The position numbers and the translations under genes were made by a program. A stretch of DNA of 64,000 nt from Paraburkholderia rhizosphaerae. Its GTDB lineage: Bacteria; Pseudomonadota; Gammaproteobacteria; Burkholderiales; Burkholderiaceae. The notes under the pieces are model-generated. The model was not told where the DNA came from. It worked only from the letters and a program-made list of their open reading frames with translations, and made no database searches. The stretch is taken from positions 62,001 to 126,000 of the forward strand of contig NZ_SORE01000020.1 of the NCBI RefSeq assembly GCF_004366595.1, given 5' to 3'. The stretch's first letter is position 1, and each line of letters starts with the position of its first letter. Below are positions 18,847 to 26,216 of this stretch, in pieces.

Positions 18847-20151
18847 TCACCGATTCGTCGCATTCGACGCGGAGCGCGGCGCGTCTTCAATGCCGGAAAC
18901 ATCAGGCGCGTCCGCCGGCAGCCTGACATGCCGGAGACTATCGAGCGCCGCCTTGCGTTCGATTTCGGCGGCCGCGCGTGTCGTGAAGATCTGATACACC
19001 GCATCGATCAGGACGTCCTGCTCCTTCATTTCCTTGTCATTGAAGAAGGCCATGTGCCCGATCACTTCGCCCCGGGTGCCGAAGATAGGTATGCCGTAGT
19101 AGCTCTCGTATGCCTTGTCCCGCGGAAACAGCTTGCCGACACCCGACGCATGAAATACAGGACGGCCATTGCTATACACGGCTTCGCATGGCGTGCCCGC
19201 AAGTTCGAATTCGATGTTTTCGCGGAAATCGTCGCGAAGCCAGTACGCGAGCGTCTGGGCGCTTCTGGGCGGCCAGCCGATGCACTCCGTTATGAAGGCG
19301 CACGGCACATCGAGCGCGGCAGCAAAGTGACGTACCAGTGCACGGAAAAAGGCCTCCCCGCCCATGCCAGCCGTACCTTCCACAATGTGCTGCAGCACGC
19401 GCTCGATATGCTTCACCCGCGTGATATCCGTATCAAGCGCGACGATACGCAACGGCTTCCCGCTTGCATGACGAATCACCGTGCCAAGCGAGCTCACCCA
19501 GCGATACTGACCGTCCCGGTGCAGGAGTCGGAACTGATGTTCGAACTGGCGCTCGTTTCCTTCCATGCCGCGCTTCAGCCTCGCATCGACGCCCGCGAGG
19601 TCAAGCGGATGGATATGCCCGCGCCAGTTCTCGATCGAATCCGGAAACTCGTCGTCGCCATAGCCGAGCATGCATTTCCAGCGTGTGGATGGAATGAACT
19701 CGTTCGTCTGGAGATTCCACTCCCATGCGCCGTCGTCCGCGATACGCATCGCGAGTACGTACCGCTCCTCGCTGTATTGCAGCTCGACCGCAAGCGCCGA
19801 GCGCCTGGCTTCGGCAGCGTCCAGTGCGTTACCTAGCGACTTTTCCCTGTTCCGAAGTCGTTCGACGGCGCGCTGCACGGCCACCAGTTCGTCGGCTGTG
19901 TTACCCGACGCATCCCGGGCGGCGACGTCGCCAACCGTATGCAGAATTGCCCGGAGCGGACGACACAAGCGGCGCTCAACCGCCGCGGCGAGCACAACCA
20001 GCACCACTGCAAGCGTCGCTGCAACGACAACCAGAAGACCCGATCGCAGATGTCCGGCAACCCACGCGGGAACGGGACTGGTAGCAAGCCCGACGAGTAT
20101 GAGCAGCGCACACGCGGTAGCCGGCCAGATCAGCTTCCATTTGAGACTCAT
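18847..20151 (-). CDS. Membrane PAS-GAF sensor protein without output domain
   Basis: 434 residues. Two N-terminal membrane helices (about 8-27 and 35-57) are followed by a HAMP-like helix and coiled coil (about 58-125). Next is a PAS domain with PAC motif (WEWNLQTNEF to GKPLRIVALDTDITRVKHIE, about 130-255) and a GAF domain (about 265-405). The protein then stops; no kinase, GGDEF, EAL or methyl-accepting domain follows. Internal ATG 20151 is preferred because membrane helix 1 begins right after it. It may be a truncated diguanylate-cyclase-type receptor or may act through a partner. It is divergent from the MNIO gene. Confidence 0.82.
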   Translation of the reverse strand: MSLKWKLIWPATACALLILVGLATSPVPAWVAGHLRSGLLVVVAATLAVVLVVLAAAVERRLCRPLRAILHTVGDVAARDASGNTADELVAVQRAVERLRNREKSLGNALDAAEARRSALAVELQYSEERYVLAMRIADDGAWEWNLQTNEFIPSTRWKCMLGYGDDEFPDSIENWRGHIHPLDLAGVDARLKRGMEGNERQFEHQFRLLHRDGQYRWVSSLGTVIRHASGKPLRIVALDTDITRVKHIERVLQHIVEGTAGMGGEAFFRALVRHFAAALDVPCAFITECIGWPPRSAQTLAYWLRDDFRENIEFELAGTPCEAVYSNGRPVFHASGVGKLFPRDKAYESYYGIPIFGTRGEVIGHMAFFNDKEMKEQDVLIDAVYQIFTTRAAAEIERKAALDSLRHVRLPADAPDVSGIEDAPRSASNATNR

Positions 20152-20356
20152 GCGAAGGGCCCCAATATCTTGCGCCGAAGAGAATGCCACTGTTCCCAAA
20201 GATAGGCGAACATCCCGCGCTGCACCAGCGTGCCTCGCCGGGCGGCCTGTTGATGGGCGAGAAAAGCCGGGAGAAAAATTCGACGCAATCGTGACGGTTT
20301 CGTGATGACTATCGACCACAGTAACGTTCATTCGTATCGGCGACGAGGGCGCTCAG

Positions 20357-21217
20357 ATGCGTGTCCCTGCCATATCATTCGCTGCAGCGCAGTCCGTGCC
20401 GGCCTTGCCGGGCATCGGCCTGCGCCCGCCTCACTATCAGCAGATCCTGCGGGAACGACCGTGCGTCGGTTGGTTCGAGGTTCATAGCGAAAACTACTTT
20501 GGCGCGGGCGGTCAACCCATTCACTATCTGGAGCGTATCCGTGACGCGTATCCGCTGAGTCTGCATGGCGTCGGACTCAGCCTCGGATCGACAGGCCGGC
20601 TCGACACGGATCACCTCCGGCATCTGTGCGATCTGGTCTCCCGGGTTCAACCCGGACTCGTGTCCGAGCATCTGAGCTGGGGGCGTGTCGGATCGAACCA
20701 TCTCAACGACCTTTTGCCGTTGCCCTACACGGAAGAGGCGCTCGATGTCGTGTGCGACCACATCGACGAAGTGCAGGAACGTCTTCGCCGGCAGATTCTC
20801 GTTGAAAACATCTCGAGCTATCTTCAGTTCTGCCATTCGACTATCCCGGAATGCCAGTTCATCGCGATCGTCGCCCGGCGCACGGGTTGCGGCATATTGC
20901 TGGACGTCAACAACCTTTATGTGAATCAAGCGAATAATGGCGTCGATCCCGTTGGGTATCTGGACGCGTTGCCGGTCGACGCGATCTGCGAAATCCATCT
21001 TGCCGGCCATGAACGTGTCGGCAGACTGCTTCTCGACACCCATGGCGCGCGGGTCGCGGCCCCGGTCTGGGAACTGTATGCGCGGGCGCTCGACCGCTTT
21101 GGCCCGGTTCCCACCCTGATTGAATGGGACACCGACATCCCGCCGCTCGAAGTGCTGCTCGAGGAATCCAGCCACGCCGCGGCAGTCATGAGGACACACC
21201 ATGCATTCGCTTCATGA
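20357..21217 (+). CDS. bufB: MNIO-family (DUF692) RiPP-modifying iron oxidase, BufB-like
   Basis: 286-residue TIM-barrel protein of the multinuclear non-heme iron oxidase family (DUF692, MbnB/BufB). Metal-ligand motifs are present in order: GLRPPHYQ, GWFEVHSENYF, SLHGVGLSLGS, LVSEHLSW, LVENISSYL, LLDVNNLYVN, EIHLAGH and LIEWDTDIP. These enzymes oxidise cysteines in a precursor peptide, for example to thiooxazoles in bufferins. The downstream gene overlaps by 17 bases and encodes the usual partner. The likely substrate gene lies 2.8 kb away on the same strand. The ribosome-binding site is weak (GAGGGCG). Confidence 0.92.
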   Translation: MRVPAISFAAAQSVPALPGIGLRPPHYQQILRERPCVGWFEVHSENYFGAGGQPIHYLERIRDAYPLSLHGVGLSLGSTGRLDTDHLRHLCDLVSRVQPGLVSEHLSWGRVGSNHLNDLLPLPYTEEALDVVCDHIDEVQERLRRQILVENISSYLQFCHSTIPECQFIAIVARRTGCGILLDVNNLYVNQANNGVDPVGYLDALPVDAICEIHLAGHERVGRLLLDTHGARVAAPVWELYARALDRFGPVPTLIEWDTDIPPLEVLLEESSHAAAVMRTHHAFAS

Positions 21218-21965
21218 TTTACAGGCCGCCTTTGCGCGCGCGGTTCTTGAGCAGGATCCGTCTGGAATCGACTGGACCGTCTGCGGTGACGACAGGCAAG
21301 ACCGGCTGGCGGTCTATATCGGCAACACGCATCACAATCTTCGTGAAGCGCTGCGCGCCGTCTATCCCGTCGTTGACAGGCTCGTCGGCGAGCCGTTCTT
21401 TGACTACGCGGCGAACCGCTACATTCGCGACCATCCATCGCAAAGCGGTGATATCCAGCGTTTCGGCGACAGCTTCCCGGCTTTCCTCGATCATTTTCCG
21501 CCCGTCGCGTCGCTCAGCTACCTCGCCGATACAGCGACACTCGAATGGCTCGTGCACGAAGTCTTCCATGCAGCCGACCACGCGCCGCTGCCGCTGTCGG
21601 AATTGTCGAGCCTCGCCAGTGCGAAATGCTCAACCCTACGCTTCAGGCTACATCCTGCATGCCGTCTGTTGGCATCGCCGTTCCCGGTGCTGAGGATCTG
21701 GCAAGTCAACCAGCCCGGATCGCAAAGCGACGAAAGCATCGACGCGAGCGCCGGCGGTGATCGGCTTCTTGTCCAACGTGCCGGCTTCGCTGTGAATATC
21801 CAGGCGCTAGCGGCCGGTGAGTTCGCGATGTTGCAGGCACTGCGCGAAGGGCAAACCGTGGACGACGCCTATGAGCTCGCGCTGCGGCAGGCGCCGGCCT
21901 TTGCACTCGGCGAATTTATCGAACGCCGCATCCTCGACTCGACCATCGTCGGCTTCGCTCTTTGA
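21201..21965 (+). CDS. bufC: DUF2063 partner protein of the MNIO enzyme, BufC-like
   Basis: 254 residues. The N-terminal half (LQAAFARAVL to RLAVYIGNTHHNLREALRAVYPVV, then SYLADTATLEWLVHEVFHA) is the DUF2063 putative DNA-binding-like fold that serves as precursor-recognition partner for MNIO enzymes. The C-terminal half (LLVQRAGFAVNIQALAAGEFAMLQAL) is the conserved second domain. Translation is coupled to bufB by a 17-base overlap with its own GAGGACAC ribosome-binding site. It delivers the BufA precursor to BufB by family analogy. Confidence 0.9.
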   Translation: MHSLHDLQAAFARAVLEQDPSGIDWTVCGDDRQDRLAVYIGNTHHNLREALRAVYPVVDRLVGEPFFDYAANRYIRDHPSQSGDIQRFGDSFPAFLDHFPPVASLSYLADTATLEWLVHEVFHAADHAPLPLSELSSLASAKCSTLRFRLHPACRLLASPFPVLRIWQVNQPGSQSDESIDASAGGDRLLVQRAGFAVNIQALAAGEFAMLQALREGQTVDDAYELALRQAPAFALGEFIERRILDSTIVGFAL

Positions 21966-21988
21966 GCGCTAGCACGCCAGCACAGTGC

Positions 21989-23065
21989 TTATGCCATCGC
22001 GAGGTCGACAGTGAAGGTAGTGCCAAGACCCGGCGTGCTCTCGACGCGAATCCGCCCGCCATGCAATTCGATGATGCGGCGCGTGATCGCAAGCCCAAGG
22101 CCCGCGTTGCCTGCGTCGCTGGATTCGCCTCGATCCGCGCGATAGTAGCGATCGAAAACATTGCCGATATCGTCGTGATGGATGCCTCGTCCTGTATCGC
22201 TCACCTGAAGCTCGACCCGGTCTCCGGTCCGACGGACGCCGACGTTGATCTCACCGCCGGCCGGTGTATAGCGCATCGCGTTTTCAATCAGGTTCTCAAG
22301 CACGCGTTCCATCATGCCAATGTCGGCGCGGATGGGCGGACAATCGGCGCACACGCTCGCGCTTAGCCTGAGGTCCCGTTTGTGGGCACTGAGCGCAAAC
22401 TTCTGGACGACGTCCTGCGCAAGTTCGCTGATTGGAAATGCCTCGACCTGCAGCCTCACCTCGTTCGCCTCGAGTTTGGTGAGATCGAACAGGTCCCGCA
22501 CGAGCCTCGCGAGCCGCTCGCAATGCTTCACCGCGATCTGCAGATACCGGTAGCGGTCGTCCTGGGACAATCCTTCGTCCCTGATCAGCACCATCTCGAG
22601 ATACCCCTGCATGGATGCGAGTGGTGTTCGAAGATCATGAGATACGTTGGCCAGCAGTTCGCGTCGCTGCCGGTCCACCTGCTCAAGCTGCGCGAGTTGG
22701 GTTGCGATTCGCTCCGACATCTCCTGAAACGCGCCAATGATGCGCCCGATCTCGTCGTCATTGCCGTTTTGCGTATCGACTCGAATCGGGTGCGCGAAAC
22801 CACTGGCCCGGAATGCTTCAATCGCGCACGCGAGTCTGCGAAGCCTGAGTGTGAGAAAGCGGAAGACGACAAGCGCGGCGATCAGGCTGAATACCACCGT
22901 GCCGACCACCAGATTGGCCACCAGTTCGAATAATCGCTGCGTCTCGAACATCCGTTGCGACGTAACAATCATGATGGCGCCGATCGCGACGAATACGACC
23001 ATCAGCGAAATCGCGAGACGACCATACAGGGTGGCGAACAGTCGGGAATCAGTGTTCGGGCGCAT
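21989..23065 (-). CDS. Sensor histidine kinase with minimal periplasmic domain
   Basis: 358 residues. Two membrane helices (about 17-36 and 47-70) are separated by only about ten residues, so there is essentially no periplasmic sensor; stimuli may be sensed in the membrane. HAMP, HisKA (H-box ANVSHDLRTPLASMQG) and HATPase (N-box NLIENAMRYTP, G-boxes DTGRGI and GLGLAI) domains follow. It overlaps the response-regulator gene by 17 bases, so the pair is one operon. The internal ATG at 23065 is chosen over an upstream extension. It converges on bufC with a 23-base gap. Confidence 0.94.
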   Translation of the reverse strand: MRPNTDSRLFATLYGRLAISLMVVFVAIGAIMIVTSQRMFETQRLFELVANLVVGTVVFSLIAALVVFRFLTLRLRRLACAIEAFRASGFAHPIRVDTQNGNDDEIGRIIGAFQEMSERIATQLAQLEQVDRQRRELLANVSHDLRTPLASMQGYLEMVLIRDEGLSQDDRYRYLQIAVKHCERLARLVRDLFDLTKLEANEVRLQVEAFPISELAQDVVQKFALSAHKRDLRLSASVCADCPPIRADIGMMERVLENLIENAMRYTPAGGEINVGVRRTGDRVELQVSDTGRGIHHDDIGNVFDRYYRADRGESSDAGNAGLGLAITRRIIELHGGRIRVESTPGLGTTFTVDLAMA

Positions 23066-23756
23066 TGCGGAACTTGTAGCCGACGCCCCATACCGTCTGG
23101 ATGTATTCGGGCGAGTTCGGATCGATTTCAATCTTCGCGCGCAGCCGGTTGATATGCGAATTCACCGTGTGCTCATAGCCGCTATGGGTATAGCCCCACA
23201 CCTGATCGAGCAGTTGCCCGCGTGTAAAGACGCGACCTGGGTTCTGCGCGAAATGAAGCAGCAACTGGAACTCCTTGGCCGTCAACAGGATCGGCGTACC
23301 ACGCACGATCACGTCGCGCTTTTCGACGTCGATCTTCAGATCTTTGCATTCGAGCAGCGTGTGCTCGCCGGCGGTCGTATTGGCGAGCATATCGACGAGC
23401 CGGAAAATCGCCTTCACACGCGCAACGAACTCCAGCACGCTGAACGGTTTCGCGAGATAGTCGTCCGCTCCCATTTCGAGGCCCAGCACCCGATCGAGCT
23501 CGGTCGATCGCGCCGTCAGCATCAGGATAGGCGTATAGCGGCGTTCCGAGCGAAGACGCCGGCAGATCTCGAGGCCATCGACCCCTGGCAGCATCAGATC
23601 AAGCACCACCAGCTCGTACGGCCTGGCAAGCGCTTGCGCGAGTCCCGCCCGCCCATCGTTGAGTACCGTCGTCTCGCAGGCGAGCCCCGCGAGTTGCATG
23701 CGCACGAGTTGGGCGATGTCGTTGTCGTCTTCGATCACCAGAACGTTGCGAGACAT
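23049..23756 (-). CDS. OmpR-family response regulator
   Basis: 235 residues. The receiver domain has the acidic pair IEDD, the phospho-acceptor Asp in LVVLDLMLPG (about residue 48) and the Lys in LAKPF. The C-terminal winged helix (VWGYTHSGYEHTVNSHINRLR, then VWGVGYKF) is the OmpR/PhoB type that binds direct repeats. ATG 23756 is chosen because TGAGG lies eight bases upstream; two other ATG codons lie 5 and 3 codons earlier. Its gene is divergent from the bufferin precursor gene, with a TCTAGATC direct repeat between them. Confidence 0.95.
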   Translation of the reverse strand: MSRNVLVIEDDNDIAQLVRMQLAGLACETTVLNDGRAGLAQALARPYELVVLDLMLPGVDGLEICRRLRSERRYTPILMLTARSTELDRVLGLEMGADDYLAKPFSVLEFVARVKAIFRLVDMLANTTAGEHTLLECKDLKIDVEKRDVIVRGTPILLTAKEFQLLLHFAQNPGRVFTRGQLLDQVWGYTHSGYEHTVNSHINRLRAKIEIDPNSPEYIQTVWGVGYKFRNAPEH

Positions 23757-23822
23757 GACGGCCATCCTCACTGAACTGTCAGGCGCACGGCACTGCCTGC
23801 GAGAACGGGCAAATGCGTTTGT

Positions 23823-23840
23823 GTCTAGATCATTCTAGAT
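23823..23840. promoter_or_regulatory. Direct repeat, candidate response-regulator binding site
   Basis: TCTAGATC occurs at 23823-23830 and again at 23833-23840, an exact 8-bp repeat with a 10-bp period. OmpR-type regulators bind such in-phase direct repeats. It lies between the divergent response-regulator gene and the bufferin precursor gene. Confidence 0.6.
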
Positions 23841-23873
23841 CGCCAGCGCGGTCTGTCCAGCGCGCCCACGCGT

Positions 23874-23931
23874 CGTGACAAAAATTTGACTTTCGGGCGA
23901 TAAAGCCGTGAGCAGCGTTTCGCACACTTCA
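23874..23931 (+). promoter_or_regulatory. Promoter-like element upstream of bufA, shared with 26114-26169
   Basis: GTGACA, then TTGACT-T-TCGGGCGA, nine variable bases, then GAGCAGCGTTTCGCACACTTC. The same series with few changes occurs upstream of the NDH-2-like gene. CGGGCGA lies 91 bases before the bufA start. Shared control is inferred; the sigma factor is not identified. Confidence 0.5.
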
Positions 23932-23985
23932 TCCCGGGACACAGGCAATCGCGCCTGACCTCATCACCACCCTGGAGGAAGCATC

Positions 23986-24309
23986 ATGAACAGCGAACGC
24001 ATCATTCAAGGCGCCATCGCGAGTCTGCTCGCCATTGGCGTCGCGACAGCGAGCACGGTCTCGTTTGCCGCCGGCGACTTCGAGAAGTGCGCAGGCATCG
24101 CGAAGGCCGGCAAGAACGACTGCGGCACCAGCAAGAGTTCATGCGCCGCGACCGCAAAGACGGACCGTGACACGGAAGCGTGGATTCTCGTTCCCAAGGG
24201 CACGTGCGAAAAGATCGCCGGCGCTCATCTTCAGATGTCCGAATTCGCGAAACCCGGCGGAAAAAGCGGTGTTCTCAGTCCCGCCGCCAAAGCGGCCGCG
24301 GCAGGTTGA
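23986..24309 (+). CDS. bufA: Bufferin-type precursor protein (DUF2282), BufA1-like
   Basis: 107 residues. A Sec signal peptide ends at about SFAAG (residue 29). The core has four cysteines (35, 46, 53, 74) in the pattern FEKCAGIAKAGKNDC, SSC and VPKGTCEKIAG, characteristic of DUF2282 bufferin precursors. In known systems BufB/BufC oxidise selected cysteines before export, giving a periplasmic metal (copper) buffering peptide. The C-terminus is an Ala/Lys-rich tail. TGGAGGAAG precedes the ATG. Its modification genes are upstream beyond an opposing two-component system instead of immediately downstream. Confidence 0.92.
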   Translation: MNSERIIQGAIASLLAIGVATASTVSFAAGDFEKCAGIAKAGKNDCGTSKSSCAATAKTDRDTEAWILVPKGTCEKIAGAHLQMSEFAKPGGKSGVLSPAAKAAAAG

Positions 24310-24398
24310 TATCGGCCGCCCCGTCCCGGCGCCGCAACCAGTCGCATGTGGCGCCTCCTGACCCATGGCTGGGTTCATCACGACCCCGAGGTTCCAAA

Positions 24399-24908
24399 AT
24401 GAAGATCTCATCGCCCCTTTCCGCGACGCGCGACGTTGAACCCCCGAACGTCATGCACAAGGCAATTTCGCTGTACCGTTCGGCGCTGCGCGCACTGGAG
24501 TTCGCCACACCTGTGCTCGACCTCGGCATTCGCATCGCCATCGGCCTGGTGTTCTTCCAGTCTGGGCTCACCAAGCTCGCGAGCTGGTCTTCCACGCTCG
24601 CACTCTTTCAAAGCGAGTATTCGGTGCCGCTTCTGCCGCCCGTGCTGGCTGCCTATCTGGGCACGGCCGCCGAACTGGGCTTGCCAATTTTTCTCGTGCT
24701 CGGGCTCGGCTCGCGATTCGCGGCATTCGGGCTATTCATCTTCAACATCATTGCCGTGATCTCTTACCCGGGGCTGGGGGAAGTCGGTCTGCGCGATCAC
24801 CAGTACTGGGGGCTCTTTCTGCTCGTCACGCTGCTGCACGGCCCAGGCAAGCTGTCGCTCGACTACCTGATCGGCCGCTGGCTCGGTCACACGTCGTCGC
24901 GCTGCTAA
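24399..24908 (+). CDS. bufD: DoxX-family membrane protein, BufD-like
   Basis: 169-residue inner-membrane protein with four hydrophobic helices. RIAIGLVFFQSGLTKLASW and the AELGLPIFLVLGLGSRFAAFGL region match the DoxX family. DoxX proteins are regular members of bufferin operons (BufD) and may connect to electron transfer or quinones. It follows bufA by about 90 bases on the same strand. GAGG lies eight bases before this ATG; an ATG at 24453 (MHKAIS) would still keep all helices. Confidence 0.88.
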   Translation: MKISSPLSATRDVEPPNVMHKAISLYRSALRALEFATPVLDLGIRIAIGLVFFQSGLTKLASWSSTLALFQSEYSVPLLPPVLAAYLGTAAELGLPIFLVLGLGSRFAAFGLFIFNIIAVISYPGLGEVGLRDHQYWGLFLLVTLLHGPGKLSLDYLIGRWLGHTSSRC

Positions 24909-25010
24909 CTACGGCGCAGCTGTCAGCGGGCGCCGGCCAGCGCGCGCCGCGTCCGGCGGCGTCCGATCCGCCGAAGCGCATTTGGGCAATGGCTCTTGCG
25001 GAGCAATCTC

Positions 25011-26039
25011 ATGGGCAATGTCATCCCTGGCGCGACCACAGCGACACTCGCCGCGCTCTGCGCGCTCGCCGTGGGCGTTGCGATCCGGCGCGGGGCGTCC
25101 TGCGCCGTGGCTGCCGTCAACGAGATCATCGACGAGCGCAAATGCGGGCGTCTGCTGGCTATCCTCACGGCGTTCATGCTCGTGCCAGGCGGTCTGTTCA
25201 TTGCGAAATCGCTCGATGCGCTGCCATCTCTTCCGGCTGGCGCGCCGGTGACTCACGCGGCGGTCTTGGGAGGCCTGCTCCTTGGACTGGGCGCGTCGGT
25301 GAACGGCGCGTGCGCGTTCGGCACGATCGCGCGTATTGGCGCGGGGCAGTGGAGCTACGTCGCAACACCGATCGGCTATTACGCGGGCTGTCACATCGCC
25401 GCGCGTGGACTTGCGATTGCGATCCCATTTCCCGTGCATGATTCACCGGCTCTATATGCGCCTGCTTCCATCGTGGTGTTGCTCGGTGTGATATCCGCAA
25501 TGCTTGCAGCCTGTGCGCTGCACTCGCGCCACGCAGGATCGACGACGGGCATGCGATGCGCGAATCCGGATGACGGGCATCGCGTTTCGTGGTTGCCGCG
25601 CGGCGCAACTGCCGCAATCGGTATCACGTTCGTGCTGCTGTTCGTGCTCGATAGCGTCGGGACATCTGCCGATACGCTCGCCGATCTCGCACAGGGTCGC
25701 CCTGGTGGCGCGACGGCCTCGCGTGGCCTGCTGTTCGGTGCACTGATCGTGGGTGCCATGTCAGCCCTGATCAAACGCGCAATGCGCGGCGAACACGCCA
25801 GCGGGACGCGCGTCACACCATCGCAACTGGTGCGCTGTTTGACTGGCGGTGCGTTGATGGGCTGGGCAAGCCTGATGATTCCCGGTGGTAACGATGCGCT
25901 CGTGCTGCTGGCGATGCCTCTCTTGCGGCCTTATGCGTGGGTCGCGTTTGCAGCGACAGGTTTCGCGATCGGTGCGGCGTCGTTGTCGCGCCGACTGTTG
26001 TGCGTGCGCCGGCAACGCAAAATGACGGAGCTTGCATAA
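25011..26039 (+). CDS. YeeE/YedE-family inner-membrane transporter
   Basis: 342 residues with about nine or ten hydrophobic helices. The two half-repeats carry LGLGASVNGACAFGTIARIG and GGALMGWASLMIPGGNDALV, the signatures of YeeE/YedE (TsuA-type) proteins that import thiosulfate or related sulfur species. The usual conserved Cys is retained in the first repeat (NGACAFG); the second has Gly/Asn there. The start at 25011 has GGAG seven bases upstream. It lies 100 bases after the DoxX gene and is likely co-transcribed. Confidence 0.85.
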   Translation: MGNVIPGATTATLAALCALAVGVAIRRGASCAVAAVNEIIDERKCGRLLAILTAFMLVPGGLFIAKSLDALPSLPAGAPVTHAAVLGGLLLGLGASVNGACAFGTIARIGAGQWSYVATPIGYYAGCHIAARGLAIAIPFPVHDSPALYAPASIVVLLGVISAMLAACALHSRHAGSTTGMRCANPDDGHRVSWLPRGATAAIGITFVLLFVLDSVGTSADTLADLAQGRPGGATASRGLLFGALIVGAMSALIKRAMRGEHASGTRVTPSQLVRCLTGGALMGWASLMIPGGNDALVLLAMPLLRPYAWVAFAATGFAIGAASLSRRLLCVRRQRKMTELA

Positions 26040-26113
26040 GCCATCTGCCTCATCGGCAGTCTCATTGTGATCGACAGCTTGAACGATGAGATGGAGCTCG
26101 CGGTCCGGTTGTT

Positions 26114-26169
26114 GTGACAGAAAAGTGAACTCCGGGCGACGCGTGTGTGAGGAGCGATTCGCATACTAC
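26114..26169 (+). promoter_or_regulatory. Promoter-like element upstream of the NDH-2-like gene
   Basis: GTGACA, GTGAACTCCGGGCGA, nine variable bases, then GAGGAGCGATTCGCATACTAC. It aligns without gaps from CGGGCGA onward to the element at 23874-23931, and lies at a similar distance (84 bases) from the start codon. Confidence 0.5.
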
Positions 26170-26216
26170 CTGATAGACCCAGGCCGCTCCGGTCGATGGG
26201 TGCGTAAGGAGATGAC

